From: CAZSDU01 sp964429135
Lineage (GTDB): Bacteria; Bacteroidota; Bacteroidia; Bacteroidales; FEN-979
NCBI GenBank assembly: GCA_964429135.1
Contig: CAYSAU010000005.1
Span: 62,001 to 126,000 of the forward strand
DNA: 64,000 nucleotides
Direction: 5' to 3'
The translations under genes were made by a program, and so were the position numbers. Of this stretch, positions 1 to 9,597 are shown one piece after another; the stretch's first letter is position 1, and every line of letters starts with the position of its first letter. The notes beneath the pieces were generated by a model that saw nothing but the letters and a program-made list of their open reading frames with translations, ran no database searches and was not told where the DNA came from.

Positions 1-43
1 GAAATAAATCACGAAAATACTAAATTCAATCAGCCTAAAAAAT

Positions 44-51
44 TACCTTTG
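44..51 (+). promoter_or_regulatory. -7 promoter box upstream of the Gfo/Idh/MocA gene
   Basis: TACCTTTG matches the Bacteroidota -7 consensus TAnnTTTG. Transcription would start about five bases downstream, which places the start codon at the ATG at 67 rather than the TTG at 49 that lies inside the box. No TTTG -33 box was found at the usual spacing. Confidence 0.6.
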
Positions 52-66
52 CAAAAAAAATGCTTT

Positions 67-1050
67 ATGTTGAAAATTGGTGTTCTGGGAGCAGGTCATC
101 TGGGGAAAATCCATATCAATTGTTTGAAAGAAATAAAGGATTTTGACCTGGTCGGATTTTATGATCCTGATGAAATTGTGGCACAAAAAGTTGAAACGGA
201 ATATAAGGTAAAAAAATTTCCTTCTATTGATGAACTGATCGATTCTGTGGACGTCATGGATATTATAACCCCAACCATTTCTCATTTCGATTGTGCTTCC
301 CGTTCCCTGAAGAAATGTCGCCATGTCTTTATTGAAAAGCCTATTGTTACGAGTCTTAAACAGGCCAGGGATCTGATCAAAATTGCTGCAGAAGCCCATG
401 TGAAAGTTCAGGTGGGACATGTGGAGAGGTTCAACCCGGCTTTTCTGGTTGCGGAAACTTTTCTTGACCGCCCGATGTTCATTGAAAGTCACCGCTTGTC
501 ACAGTTTAACCCTCGCGGAACAGATGTTCCTGTCATCCTTGACTTGATGATTCATGACATAGACATTATCCTGAGCGTGGTTAAAAGTAATATCCGGAAA
601 ATAAATGCCAGCGGAGTTGCCATTGTCAGTGATACCCCTGATATTGCCAACGCCCGTATCGAATTTGACAATGGATGTGTGGCTAACCTCACCGCGAGCA
701 GGATTTCGTTGAAAAATATGCGTAAATCAAGGTTTTTCCAACGCGATGCCTATGTGTCTGTGGATTTTTTAAAAAAGGAAGTGGAAGTGGTGAGGATCAA
801 AGATTTGGATGATACAGGTCAATCACCCCAGGGAATGATTTTGGAACTTGGCCCCGGGAAAGGATATAAACAGATTCTATTTGATAAACCTGAGATTAAA
901 CCCCTCAATGCCATTAAAAAGGAACTTGAAAGTTTTCATTCGGCCATCGTCAACAATACCATCCCCTCCGTTACGATAAATGATGGTTACACTGCATTGG
1001 AAGTGGCTCACAAAATCATGGAAAAGATTGATCAAGCCGGAGCCCCTTAA
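67..1050 (+). CDS. Gfo/Idh/MocA family NAD(P)-dependent sugar oxidoreductase
   Basis: A cytosolic dehydrogenase of about 327 residues. The N-terminal Rossmann motif IGVLGAGHLGKIH binds NAD(P). The family Lys lies in VFIEKPIV, and a likely catalytic region LMIHDIDIIL follows. The segment GHVERFNPAF resembles nucleotide-sugar 3-dehydrogenases of the WlbA/GnnA kind, so oxidation of a UDP-amino sugar is plausible but is inference. The start at 67 is preferred over a TTG at 49, because the TTG lies in the -7 promoter box and the ATG directly precedes the Rossmann strand. The gene is followed by a lipoprotein and a polyprenyl glycosylphosphotransferase, which fits a role in surface glycan synthesis. 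The exact substrate cannot be read from the sequence. Confidence 0.85.
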   Translation: MLKIGVLGAGHLGKIHINCLKEIKDFDLVGFYDPDEIVAQKVETEYKVKKFPSIDELIDSVDVMDIITPTISHFDCASRSLKKCRHVFIEKPIVTSLKQARDLIKIAAEAHVKVQVGHVERFNPAFLVAETFLDRPMFIESHRLSQFNPRGTDVPVILDLMIHDIDIILSVVKSNIRKINASGVAIVSDTPDIANARIEFDNGCVANLTASRISLKNMRKSRFFQRDAYVSVDFLKKEVEVVRIKDLDDTGQSPQGMILELGPGKGYKQILFDKPEIKPLNAIKKELESFHSAIVNNTIPSVTINDGYTALEVAHKIMEKIDQAGAP

Positions 1051-1153
1051 GCTGAGTTATGGTTAAATTTTTGTTAATTACTTTAATTGATTTTACAGAC
1101 AATATACCATTAAAACAACCGTTAAAAAATACAGGATAAAGCTACCCGTGCTT

Positions 1154-2035
1154 ATGACTTTTCGGAAACCTTCGCTACCCTTGCCTTTCCTCCTTTTCCT
1201 TCTTGCTTTTACGACAGCCTGTGAAAAATTCTCAGGGGATCAAACCATCCCTGCCTATTTATCCATCGATTCGATTTATTTATCCACTAATTATTCACTT
1301 CAGGGTACTGCCTCTCATTCGATTACCGATGCATGGGTATACGTGGATGATGATTTAATTGGTGCTTTTGAATTACCTGCCAGATTCCCTGTCCTGAAGA
1401 ATGGAAAACATACGGTTAGGATTCTGCCAGGGATTAAGAAAAATGGAATTTCAGCCACCCGGATCAATTATGAGTTCTATTCAGAGATTTCGAAACAGTA
1501 TATGTTTTCGGAAGACAGTACAACGAAACTCAACCTCCAGAAAACAACCTATACTGCTTCCACTGCATTTACCTGGATGGAAGATTTTGATAAAATTTCC
1601 ATTTCCCTCGATACCACAACGAGGAGTACTGCTTTTATACAGTTGACAAATGCTGGTTCTCCTCTGACTTTTGAGGGGTCGCATTCTGGGATGGTCGTTT
1701 TGGACACGGTCAGGGATTTTTTCGAATGTCAGACCCATAATGAATTTCCGATTCCTTATGCCCCGGTATTTCTGGAAATGAACTTCAATACATCCAACAT
1801 TCTGACCATCGGACTTATCCTTTACTCCACAACCAACATTTATACGGTTCCCATCATCAACCTGAACAAAACCAATGAAACCTGGAAAAAAATCTATATT
1901 GATCTAACCACTACCATGAATGCTTATCCCAATGTGTTTAGTTACCGTTTATATATGGGCACATTCAAAGATGCTGATGCTGAGGAGACCACTATTTTAT
2001 TTGACAACCTAAAACTGGTGACCCGAAATGAATAA
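1154..2035 (+). CDS. Putative lipoprotein of unknown function
   Basis: About 293 residues. The N-terminus has a basic patch, a hydrophobic stretch and a lipobox ending in TTAC, so export and lipidation at that Cys (residue 23 from the ATG at 1154) is likely. A GTG six bases upstream is an alternative start. The rest is rich in Thr, Ser, Tyr and short beta-type segments, with no catalytic motif that I recognise; a beta-sandwich of the carbohydrate-binding kind is possible. It overlaps the start of the downstream sugar transferase gene by 8 bases, indicating co-transcription and suggesting a link to envelope polysaccharide. Function unknown. Confidence 0.7.
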   Translation: MTFRKPSLPLPFLLFLLAFTTACEKFSGDQTIPAYLSIDSIYLSTNYSLQGTASHSITDAWVYVDDDLIGAFELPARFPVLKNGKHTVRILPGIKKNGISATRINYEFYSEISKQYMFSEDSTTKLNLQKTTYTASTAFTWMEDFDKISISLDTTTRSTAFIQLTNAGSPLTFEGSHSGMVVLDTVRDFFECQTHNEFPIPYAPVFLEMNFNTSNILTIGLILYSTTNIYTVPIINLNKTNETWKKIYIDLTTTMNAYPNVFSYRLYMGTFKDADAEETTILFDNLKLVTRNE

Positions 2036-3443
2036 ACGCTTACAGGTTATAAAGTACATAACTGCTGATTATTTCGCCGCCCTTACTGCCTGGACGCTGT
2101 TTTTTATTTACCGGAAGTTTGCTGTTGATCATACCCTTTTATCCCATCTTCAGGATGTCTTCCTTGACAAAAATCTTTATCTCGGGATCCTCATTATTCC
2201 TCTGTTCTGGCTTCTCATCTATGTATTAATCGGAAATTACAGAAGAATATACCGTAAAGCAAGACTTAAGGAGTTTGCCCAGACTATCCTCGTCACTTTT
2301 ATAGGTGTCACGATAATTTTCTTTATCATTATTCTTGATGATGTGATCATCACCCAAAGAACCTATGCTGAATTCTTTTTTATTCTCTTTTTCTTTCATC
2401 TGTTTTTTACAGCCGGTTTCCGGTTTATTCTGACTTCACAAACAGCTTATAAAATTCATCATAAACTGATCGGATTCAATACCATTATCGTTGGAAGCAA
2501 TGGGAATGCCGTATCCATCTACAAGGAAATTGAGAACCAGGAGGAATCTTCAGGGAATAGGTTCATTGGATTTGTAAATGTAGAAGGTTACCATAATTAT
2601 AAGCTTGCTGAATTTATTCCCCACCTTGGTGGCCTTAATGATTTGAACCGAATCGTGAAGGAATTTAATGCCGAGGAAGTGATCATTGCCATTGAACATT
2701 CTGAAAATCATACGATTGAAAATATTATTACCCAGCTTGAAGACACCGTTGTGGTAATTAAAATTATCCCTGCCATGCAAGATATCCTCATGGGTTCAGT
2801 CAAAACAACTTCCATCTTTCATGCTCCTTTGATCCAAATCTACCCCGACCTTATGCCTGACTGGCAAATGTCGCTGAAACGAATTTTTGATATCGTGGTT
2901 TCCATTTTTTGTCTGATTCTTCTATCTCCGGTAATGATAATCACGGGGATTATCATTAAACTAACTTCAGCCGGACCGATATTCTATTCACAGCAAAGGA
3001 TCGGCTTGAAGAGCAGACCATTCATCATGCATAAATTCCGTACCATGTATAAGGATGCAGAGTCGAATGGACCTCAGCTATCCTCGAAAAACGATCCCAG
3101 GATTACCCGCTTCGGAAAATTCCTGCGTCAGTTCCGGATTGATGAAATACCACAGTTTTACACTGTCTTAAAAGGGGATATGAGTATCGTTGGTCCGCGG
3201 CCTGAACGTCCTTTCTATATTGACCTTATCGTTCAGCGTGCTCCCCATTATCGCCTGTTACACAAAGTCAAACCCGGAATTACTTCCTGGGGACAGGTGA
3301 AATATGGTTATGCTGAAAATCTTGATCAAATGGTTGAGCGCCTGAAATTTGATATTCTTTATATCGAAAACATGTCGCTGGCTATGGACTTCAAGATATT
3401 AATCTATACCATCCTGATCATCATTCAGGGAAGAGGGAAATAA
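2028..3443 (+). CDS. Polyprenyl glycosylphosphotransferase (exopolysaccharide-initiating sugar transferase)
   Basis: A 471-residue inner-membrane enzyme of the WcaJ/WbaP/EpsE class, which transfers a sugar-1-phosphate to undecaprenyl phosphate to start a repeat unit. There are four N-terminal membrane segments (roughly residues 12-30, 47-68, 85-105, 112-132), then a soluble Rossmann-like middle domain (about 150-260), then a hydrophobic segment near 290-315. The C-terminal catalytic domain carries KFRTM, the DEIPQ acidic motif and GDMSIVGPRPE. The length is normal for the family. It overlaps the upstream lipoprotein gene by 8 bases. Its 3' end overlaps the convergent sirtuin gene by 45 bases. 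The sugar transferred cannot be predicted. Confidence 0.92.
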   Translation: MNKRLQVIKYITADYFAALTAWTLFFIYRKFAVDHTLLSHLQDVFLDKNLYLGILIIPLFWLLIYVLIGNYRRIYRKARLKEFAQTILVTFIGVTIIFFIIILDDVIITQRTYAEFFFILFFFHLFFTAGFRFILTSQTAYKIHHKLIGFNTIIVGSNGNAVSIYKEIENQEESSGNRFIGFVNVEGYHNYKLAEFIPHLGGLNDLNRIVKEFNAEEVIIAIEHSENHTIENIITQLEDTVVVIKIIPAMQDILMGSVKTTSIFHAPLIQIYPDLMPDWQMSLKRIFDIVVSIFCLILLSPVMIITGIIIKLTSAGPIFYSQQRIGLKSRPFIMHKFRTMYKDAESNGPQLSSKNDPRITRFGKFLRQFRIDEIPQFYTVLKGDMSIVGPRPERPFYIDLIVQRAPHYRLLHKVKPGITSWGQVKYGYAENLDQMVERLKFDILYIENMSLAMDFKILIYTILIIIQGRGK

Positions 3444-4172
3444 GACCGTCTCCAGTTTTTCCATCATGGTTGTTGCTTTACCCTGCAGGAAAATATCTGT
3501 TATGGCAGAGGTATAATTGGATGGAGTCAGGTTAATCTCGATGATGCATGCACCATGGCTTTTTGCCATAAACGGAAACTGGTTGGCCGGCATCACTTCT
3601 CCTGTGGTTCCGATGATCAGAAATACATCTGAAATCGAAGCAGCTTCATAGGCCGCGGTTAGCGGTAACTGCGGGATGGCTTCACCAAAAAAAACGAAGT
3701 CCGGTTTAAGGAGTCCACCACATTCACGACAGGTGGGAGGAGGATGATCAAAACTGATTTCACCAAGCTTATAAGACCTATTACAGTGAAGACAAACCAG
3801 GCTTTTTGAATTTCCATGGAATTCGAAAACCTGTCGTGACCCGGCTTCCTGATGAAGGTAGTCGATATTCTGGGTGATGATTCTGCCCAATAGACCATTG
3901 GCTTCAAGCCGGGCCAGTATTTTATGGGATTTATTGGGTCGGGCTTGACCGAAAAAGTCATAAAAAATTTCTTTAATCACCTTCCAGGATTCTCCGGGAT
4001 TTTCTTTGAAATAATTGATTTCAAGAACTTTCGGATCATATTTTTGCCATAATCCGGAATCACCACGGAAAGGAGGGATACCACTTTCAACGGAAATCCC
4101 CGCACCTGTGAAAGCAGTTGTAAACCTTGAGGTGCTGATCAACTGTGCCGCTTGTTGTACTAAATTGCCCAA
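3399..4172 (-). CDS. NAD-dependent protein deacetylase, SIR2/CobB family
   Basis: A 257-residue sirtuin that removes acyl groups from lysines, using NAD and yielding O-acetyl-ADP-ribose and nicotinamide. Motifs in order: GAGISVESGIPPFRG (NAD site), TQNID, the catalytic His in FEFHGN, a zinc site made by CLHC and CREC, and PDFVFFGE. The Tyr-x-x-Arg pair that marks class III desuccinylases such as CobB appears absent: the aligned stretch reads YDFF. Deacetylase rather than desuccinylase activity is therefore inferred. It starts 6 bases after the S9 peptidase gene and is probably co-transcribed with it. Its last 45 bases overlap the convergent sugar transferase gene. Confidence 0.9.
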   Translation of the reverse strand: MGNLVQQAAQLISTSRFTTAFTGAGISVESGIPPFRGDSGLWQKYDPKVLEINYFKENPGESWKVIKEIFYDFFGQARPNKSHKILARLEANGLLGRIITQNIDYLHQEAGSRQVFEFHGNSKSLVCLHCNRSYKLGEISFDHPPPTCRECGGLLKPDFVFFGEAIPQLPLTAAYEAASISDVFLIIGTTGEVMPANQFPFMAKSHGACIIEINLTPSNYTSAITDIFLQGKATTMMEKLETVLFPSSLNDDQDGID

Positions 4173-4178
4173 AGGTAT

Positions 4179-6275
4179 TTATTTAAGCCACCTGTCAAGC
4201 CAGTTGAAGAAGGTACGTTGCCATAAGATGCCATTCTGGGGTTTCAACACCCAATGATTTTCATCCGGGAAATACAGTAGTTCGGCAGGCACTCCTTTCA
4301 GAATGGCCGCATTGAAAGCCTGCATGCCCTGTGTAGCTGCAATGCGATAATCCAGTTCGCCATGAACGACTAAGATGGGGGTATCCCAGTTTTGAACAAA
4401 ACGATGCGGACTGCTGGCATAGGAACGCTGGGCAATCTTGTTGCTTTTATCCCAGAACGGTCCACCAAGATCCCAGTTGACAAACCACATCTCATCGGTT
4501 TCAAGGTATTGCGATTCGAGGTTAAACATGCCATCATGGGCAATAAAAGCCTTGAAACGCTTCTGGTGGTTACCAGCCAGCCAGAAAACAGAAAACCCCC
4601 CATAACTTGCTCCCACGCATCCTAATCTATCTTTATTTACATAGGGCTCTTTAGCCATGGCATCGATGGCGCTCAGGTAATCCTTCATATTCTGTCCGCC
4701 ATAATCTCCGCTGATTTGCTCATTCCATGCTTGTCCGAAACCTGGCAGGCCGCGGCGGTTGGGGGCAACAATAATATAACCATTGGCAGCCATCATCTGA
4801 AAGTTCCAGCGGTACGACCAGAACTGGCTGACCGTACTCTGTGGGCCACCCTCACAGTAAAGCAGGGTGGGATATTTTTTAGAAGGATCAAAATGCGGAG
4901 GATAAATGATCCAGGTGTGCATGTCTTTGTGATCTGTGGTCTTTATCCATCTGGCTTCCACTTTTCCAAAACTAAGCTTGTCGAGTAGTTCTTGGTTGGT
5001 AAAAGTTAATTGAGCGTCTTTTCCACTGGTTAAATCCACCGCATAAATTTCTTCCGGCATCGACATGGATACCCTTGAAGCAATCAGCTTATCTCCGGCT
5101 TGTGCGACATTTTTATAATTGTGAACCCCTTTTGTGATCTTCTTGATCTGACCGTCCTTCAAATCAACCCGGTATATTTCATCACTCCCATGATAATCAC
5201 TGATAAAATAAATGGATTGCCCGTTTTCTGACCAGGAGAAAAAATCTATATGCTGATCGAATTCCCTGCTGAGATCGGTTTTGGTCTGAGTGGTCAGATC
5301 CATGAGAAAAAGCCTGTTTTTATCGGCTTCATATCCGTCTCTTTCCATGCTCTGCCAAGCGATCATTTTCCCATCCGGAGAGTAGGAGGGAGCGACATCG
5401 TAACCTAACATCCCTTCACTGATATTGGTCGTTTTTCCGGTTTCCAGATCAAATAGAAAAATATCCGAATTTGTTGACAGGGTATAAGCCAGTCCGGTTT
5501 TTTTCCGGCAGGTGTAGGCAATGACCTTTCCATCCGGGCTCCAGTTAATCTGTTCCATCCCGCCGAAAGGTTTTAGCGGACATTCATAGGGTTCACCTTC
5601 AAGAATATCTTTCCCTGATTTGATGAGACCTTGGGAAATTTCTGCATAAAAAACATGGCTGAAGGATTCCACCCAGGTATCCCAATGCCTGTACATATGG
5701 TCGGTGAATATTTTTCCACTGGCTTTAGGCAGGCCGGCATACAAATCCTTTAACTGCTTTTCTGCAGCTACTTCAGAAATGAAAAGGATGTGCTTACCAT
5801 CCGGAGAATATTTATACCCATCAATTCCGTTTTCAATATCCGTAATCTGTTTGCGGTTTTTCCCGTCCGTATCCATTTCCCAGAGTTGCATGTTTCCTGT
5901 TTCTGATGATAAAAACGCGATCTTTTTTCCATCAGGCGTCCACATGGCCTGGTATTCACTAAACTTTGTGGACGTGATCTGGGTCGCTGCCCCTCCATTC
6001 ACACTGATGGTAAACAACTCACGGTTTCCCTTATTCTGGGCAATATCATAATACGTAATGCCGTAAACAAGACTTTTTTGATCGGGAGAAACTTCTGGTT
6101 CGCTGACCCGCCCAAAACTCCATAAAACTTCCGGGGTCATGAGATCGTTTTTCAATTCGGGGTTTGGTTTGACGATCAGGGGGGCATCCGGAGATTTCTC
6201 TTTTTTTTCTTTTGACAAACAAGAAATCAATCCCGTTGAGATCACAACCAGTAATAATACAGTTAACTTTTTCAT
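4179..6275 (-). CDS. S9 family prolyl oligopeptidase-type serine peptidase, lipoprotein
   Basis: 698 residues, like DPP5-type acylaminoacyl/dipeptidyl peptidases. The N-terminal signal ends in the lipobox LISC, giving a lipidated Cys at residue 19, so it is probably anchored in the envelope. Residues about 50-430 form a WD40/PD40-like propeller with repeats of the form SPDGK. The C-terminal alpha/beta hydrolase domain carries the triad Ser557 (GASYGG), Asp642 (GELDYR) and His674 (DENHW). It probably trims oligopeptides released outside the inner membrane, in line with peptide use by this phylum. The sirtuin gene follows 6 bases downstream, so the two form a short operon. Confidence 0.92.
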   Translation of the reverse strand: MKKLTVLLLVVISTGLISCLSKEKKEKSPDAPLIVKPNPELKNDLMTPEVLWSFGRVSEPEVSPDQKSLVYGITYYDIAQNKGNRELFTISVNGGAATQITSTKFSEYQAMWTPDGKKIAFLSSETGNMQLWEMDTDGKNRKQITDIENGIDGYKYSPDGKHILFISEVAAEKQLKDLYAGLPKASGKIFTDHMYRHWDTWVESFSHVFYAEISQGLIKSGKDILEGEPYECPLKPFGGMEQINWSPDGKVIAYTCRKKTGLAYTLSTNSDIFLFDLETGKTTNISEGMLGYDVAPSYSPDGKMIAWQSMERDGYEADKNRLFLMDLTTQTKTDLSREFDQHIDFFSWSENGQSIYFISDYHGSDEIYRVDLKDGQIKKITKGVHNYKNVAQAGDKLIASRVSMSMPEEIYAVDLTSGKDAQLTFTNQELLDKLSFGKVEARWIKTTDHKDMHTWIIYPPHFDPSKKYPTLLYCEGGPQSTVSQFWSYRWNFQMMAANGYIIVAPNRRGLPGFGQAWNEQISGDYGGQNMKDYLSAIDAMAKEPYVNKDRLGCVGASYGGFSVFWLAGNHQKRFKAFIAHDGMFNLESQYLETDEMWFVNWDLGGPFWDKSNKIAQRSYASSPHRFVQNWDTPILVVHGELDYRIAATQGMQAFNAAILKGVPAELLYFPDENHWVLKPQNGILWQRTFFNWLDRWLK

Positions 6276-6309
6276 GTGTTAATAATTTTATATTTCATTT
6301 GTCACATGG

Positions 6310-6362
6310 AATATCCATTATTATCATTCGTGGATTGCATGAACTTTGCTTGTATGGATATT
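6310..6362. repeat. 9-bp inverted repeat in the peptidase/dgkA intergenic region
   Basis: AATATCCAT at 6310-6318 and ATGGATATT at 6354-6362 are perfect inverted copies separated by 35 bases. They lie in the 92-base spacer between the stop of the diacylglycerol-kinase-like gene and the start of the S9 peptidase gene. An operator or a loose stem-loop is possible. Chance occurrence in AT-rich DNA is also possible. Confidence 0.3.
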
Positions 6363-6367
6363 TCATA

Positions 6368-6766
6368 TCAATAAGGTTTCGATGAATAAGCAAATATTTT
6401 AGGAATAAAAATGATCAGCCCGATCAATGCTGAAGTCAGCGCAGCAATCAGGACTGCCGCCGCGGAAATATCTTTGATTTTTCCGGCCAGTTCATGATAT
6501 CCCGGAGATACCAGGTCAATGGTATATTCTATAGCCGTGTTCAGTGCCTCAAGCATAAGAACCAACCCCATACAGAGTATTAAAATGATCCATTCCATAA
6601 GAGAAACGTCCAGGATAATGCCACCTAAAATCACAGCGATAACGGCAAACAGATGAATCCGAAAATTAACCTGCTTGCTGATTAAAACTGAAATTCCTTT
6701 TAGTGCGTATGCAAAACATCGCAGCCCTGAGGAAGAAGAAGGTGTATTGTCTGTCTTGGATTTCAT
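6368..6766 (-). CDS. dgkA: DgkA-type diacylglycerol/undecaprenol kinase
   Basis: A 132-residue integral membrane kinase with about three transmembrane helices after a polar, Ser-rich N-terminus. The family signature EALNTAIEYTIDLV, followed by AGKIKDISAAAVLIAA, is present and provides the acidic and Lys residues of the active site. The form resembles Gram-positive undecaprenol kinases as much as E. coli DgkA, so the substrate may be diacylglycerol or undecaprenol. It starts 7 bases after the hybrid histidine kinase stop, indicating co-transcription. The role would be recycling of lipid carriers or lipid intermediates in the inner membrane. Confidence 0.88.
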   Translation of the reverse strand: MKSKTDNTPSSSSGLRCFAYALKGISVLISKQVNFRIHLFAVIAVILGGIILDVSLMEWIILILCMGLVLMLEALNTAIEYTIDLVSPGYHELAGKIKDISAAAVLIAALTSALIGLIIFIPKIFAYSSKPY

Positions 6767-6773
6767 GCTATGC

Positions 6774-9587
6774 TCAGTTGTTCAGGTATTTTTCAAGGAT
6801 AACTTTCAGTTCTCTTGTATCAATTGGCTTTGAGATATAATTATCGCAACCTGCTGCCAGGCTTTTCTCTTTTTCTCCTTTTAAGGCATAAGCAGTCTGT
6901 GCAATGACCGGAATATCTTTACGGATTTTTTTTATCTCCTGTGTGGCTTCATAACCATCCATCAATGGCATACGGATATCCATGAGGACGAGATCATAAT
7001 GAGTTTTCCTGCATTCTTCTATGGCATCCATTCCATTTTTGGCCCAGACAAGCTGTATTCCTGTCTTTTTAAGAAGGCGGTCAAGGAGGAAATAATTGGA
7101 CTCTTCATCTTCTACTACAAGGATCTTCTTGTGGCTCCAGTCCTTTGAACCCTTAGCCTCGGTTTCAGGTTTATTTTCATGAATGATTTTTTCTCCGGTC
7201 ATCTGCAATGGCAGAGTAATATAGAAATGCGTTCCTTTTCCCCGGTCAGATTCTAAACGGATATCCCCACCCAATAATCTGACAAGATTTTTTGAAATTG
7301 TCAGACCAAGCCCTGTCCCTCCATATTTCCGGGTATTGGTGTCGTCCACCTGCCGGAAGCGTTCAAAAATCACTTCATGCATTTCTTTGGGAATTCCTAT
7401 TCCCGTGTCGCGAACAAAGAATTCAATGAAAGGATCATTTCCAATGTTTTTCAAGGTATAACCAAATTCAACAGAACCCTGCTCTGTAAATTTCAGTGCA
7501 TTTTCGATCAGGTTGGTCAGGATCTGCCGTAAGCGGTTTCCATCGCTGAGTATGGTGAAATCATGATCTGTTTTTCCGGGAAGGCAATTCAAGATAAGGC
7601 TATTCTTTGCCTGTTTACGCCTGATCTCATTAAACGTAACCATCAGGTTGGTAAGCAGCACGTTCACCTGACACTCCTTGATCTCGATCTTGATCTGTCC
7701 CGATTCTATTTTTGCCACATCAATAATATCATCAATGATGCGCATCAGATCATTCCCGCGGTCTTTAATAATCCTGATGAAATCCGCTTTTTCCTCCTCT
7801 GTAACGGTGGGATCAGAAAGCAGTGTGGAAAAACCAAGAATGGCATTCATGGGAGTCCTGATTTCATGCGACATATTAGACAGGAAAGCGGATTTTAATT
7901 TATCTGATTCTTCCGCTTTGTTTTTAGCAGCGATCAGGTTTTTTTCAATGGCTTTCCGGTCTGTGATATCACGATAAATACCATAACTTCCTACCAATTC
8001 TTCTTTAATCCTGATCGGAGTGACCAAAATGGAAACATCGATCAAATGACCGTCTTTATGCATTCTTCTGGTTTCAAGTGCGGCAATTTCACCCCTGCCG
8101 ACTTGCTCTGTTATTCCCCTGGCTTCTTCAACAATTTCTTGATTGGCGATGAGATCATCAATGTTTTTTCCATGGGCTTCTTCGAAAGAATAGCCATATA
8201 ACCGTGTAAACTCGGAATTGATCATGGATACTATTCCTTTGTTGTCAATCATGACAATGGCTTCGGGGCTTCCTTGAAAAAGCTGATCCATTAATGATTT
8301 TTCATGATGGAGGGATTCTTCTGCAGCTTTTCTTGAGATAACCCCGGCAATCTGATCAGCGACAAAAGTCAGAAGCTCAAGTTCATGTTCTTTGTATTGA
8401 TCCGGATCCGTATAGCTCTGGACAACGATCACACCGATTACAGCATTGGAGATGATCAAGGGAACTCCAAGCCATATTTTGGCAGGAGTGCCGACGATAT
8501 CGACTTCTCCTTTGGCAGCCAGTTCCATTATCTCGGCCTCAGATGCCAGGACTGCAGCACGCTTTTTGATGACAAATCCGGTCATGGTTTTTCCGGCTGG
8601 GAAAGCCGTAAACTTATCGATGTTATCCACATGATAAGGAAGCGTGATGGTATCGGATTCCTTATTGTACATGGCAACGAAAAAATTGCTGGTATCCATG
8701 ATAGATCCAAGCTGTCTGTGGATTTCAGCAAAAAATTCGTCCAGGGTACTGGACGTAAAAGCAGCTTTTGATACTTCAAAAACAAGTTTACGTAAACTTT
8801 CCAGTTTTTTTTCCTCGGTGATGTCTGAGATATACCCTTCGATGAACTTCAATTTTCCCTTATCATCAAAGATTCCTTTGGCTTGCTCCCAAACCCATTT
8901 TAATTTGTCATCCTTGGTAAGTATACGGTATTCGATGGTATAAGGCCGGTTTTGGCTGAGGGCGGCCTGGACTTCATTCCAGACGTACAAACGATCTTCT
9001 TCGACAATGATATCGGAATAAGCAAGGGTTTTATTATTGATAAAATCATCTGGTTGATATCCGGTAAGGTCAATACAGGCTTCACTGATGAAATTCATGG
9101 TGAAATAAGTGTCGTTTTGACAACGGTATACCAATCCTGGCAAGTTCCCCATCAGGGTTTGAAGTATCCTGCGGTTTTCGAGTAACTCTTTTTCTGCAGT
9201 CTTTCTCTTGGTAATGTCGATTAAGGCTTCAAGGATATAATTCTCCTCCCTGAATTGAACCTTAATGGTTTCTTTTAAAACGGGAATTTTTTGCCCCTCC
9301 CTGTGAAGGATAAAGCATTCCGCTTTTTGACGGATTTCAGAAGAAACATTTTTTTTCTCATCATACTTTTCTGAGTATTCGATCAGATCTTTGAAAGGGG
9401 TGAGTAACAGTTCATCCTGAGTTGTATGGCCAAGCATCTTTAGGGCATAATGATTGAGCATTCTGATGCGTTGCTGATTGTCGGTGAGGATAATGCCGAA
9501 AGGCAAGGCATTGACCAGGATCATGAAATGGTCATCAGTTTTAAGGATGTTCCTGATTTCTTGAAATGATTCAGTCGGGGTTAGCAT
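6774..9587 (-). CDS. Hybrid sensor histidine kinase/response regulator with PAS-PAS-GAF-PAS input
   Basis: About 937 residues from the ATG at 9587. That start lies 10 bases after the stop of the upstream methyltransferase; an ATG at 9674 would overlap that gene by 77 bases. Order: PAS, a second PAS with a PAC motif (KDDKLKWVWEQAKG), GAF, a third PAS (SPEAIVMIDNKG), HisKA with the phosphoacceptor His in FLSNMSHEIRTPMNAILGF, HATPase_c with DTGIGIP and GTGLGL, and a C-terminal receiver with the phospho-Asp in LVLMDIRMPLMDG. No membrane segments, so it senses a cytoplasmic signal. It has no own HPt domain; a stand-alone HPt gene lies at 49629-49973. The signal and output are unknown. Confidence 0.92.
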   Translation of the reverse strand: MLTPTESFQEIRNILKTDDHFMILVNALPFGIILTDNQQRIRMLNHYALKMLGHTTQDELLLTPFKDLIEYSEKYDEKKNVSSEIRQKAECFILHREGQKIPVLKETIKVQFREENYILEALIDITKRKTAEKELLENRRILQTLMGNLPGLVYRCQNDTYFTMNFISEACIDLTGYQPDDFINNKTLAYSDIIVEEDRLYVWNEVQAALSQNRPYTIEYRILTKDDKLKWVWEQAKGIFDDKGKLKFIEGYISDITEEKKLESLRKLVFEVSKAAFTSSTLDEFFAEIHRQLGSIMDTSNFFVAMYNKESDTITLPYHVDNIDKFTAFPAGKTMTGFVIKKRAAVLASEAEIMELAAKGEVDIVGTPAKIWLGVPLIISNAVIGVIVVQSYTDPDQYKEHELELLTFVADQIAGVISRKAAEESLHHEKSLMDQLFQGSPEAIVMIDNKGIVSMINSEFTRLYGYSFEEAHGKNIDDLIANQEIVEEARGITEQVGRGEIAALETRRMHKDGHLIDVSILVTPIRIKEELVGSYGIYRDITDRKAIEKNLIAAKNKAEESDKLKSAFLSNMSHEIRTPMNAILGFSTLLSDPTVTEEEKADFIRIIKDRGNDLMRIIDDIIDVAKIESGQIKIEIKECQVNVLLTNLMVTFNEIRRKQAKNSLILNCLPGKTDHDFTILSDGNRLRQILTNLIENALKFTEQGSVEFGYTLKNIGNDPFIEFFVRDTGIGIPKEMHEVIFERFRQVDDTNTRKYGGTGLGLTISKNLVRLLGGDIRLESDRGKGTHFYITLPLQMTGEKIIHENKPETEAKGSKDWSHKKILVVEDEESNYFLLDRLLKKTGIQLVWAKNGMDAIEECRKTHYDLVLMDIRMPLMDGYEATQEIKKIRKDIPVIAQTAYALKGEKEKSLAAGCDNYISKPIDTRELKVILEKYLNN

Positions 9588-9597
9588 GCAATAAGAA

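Noticed and set aside
43..492. 149-codon frame opposite the Gfo/Idh/MocA gene
   Set aside because: It lies opposite a well-conserved gene, has no promoter box or recognisable domain, and its composition is that of a shadow frame.
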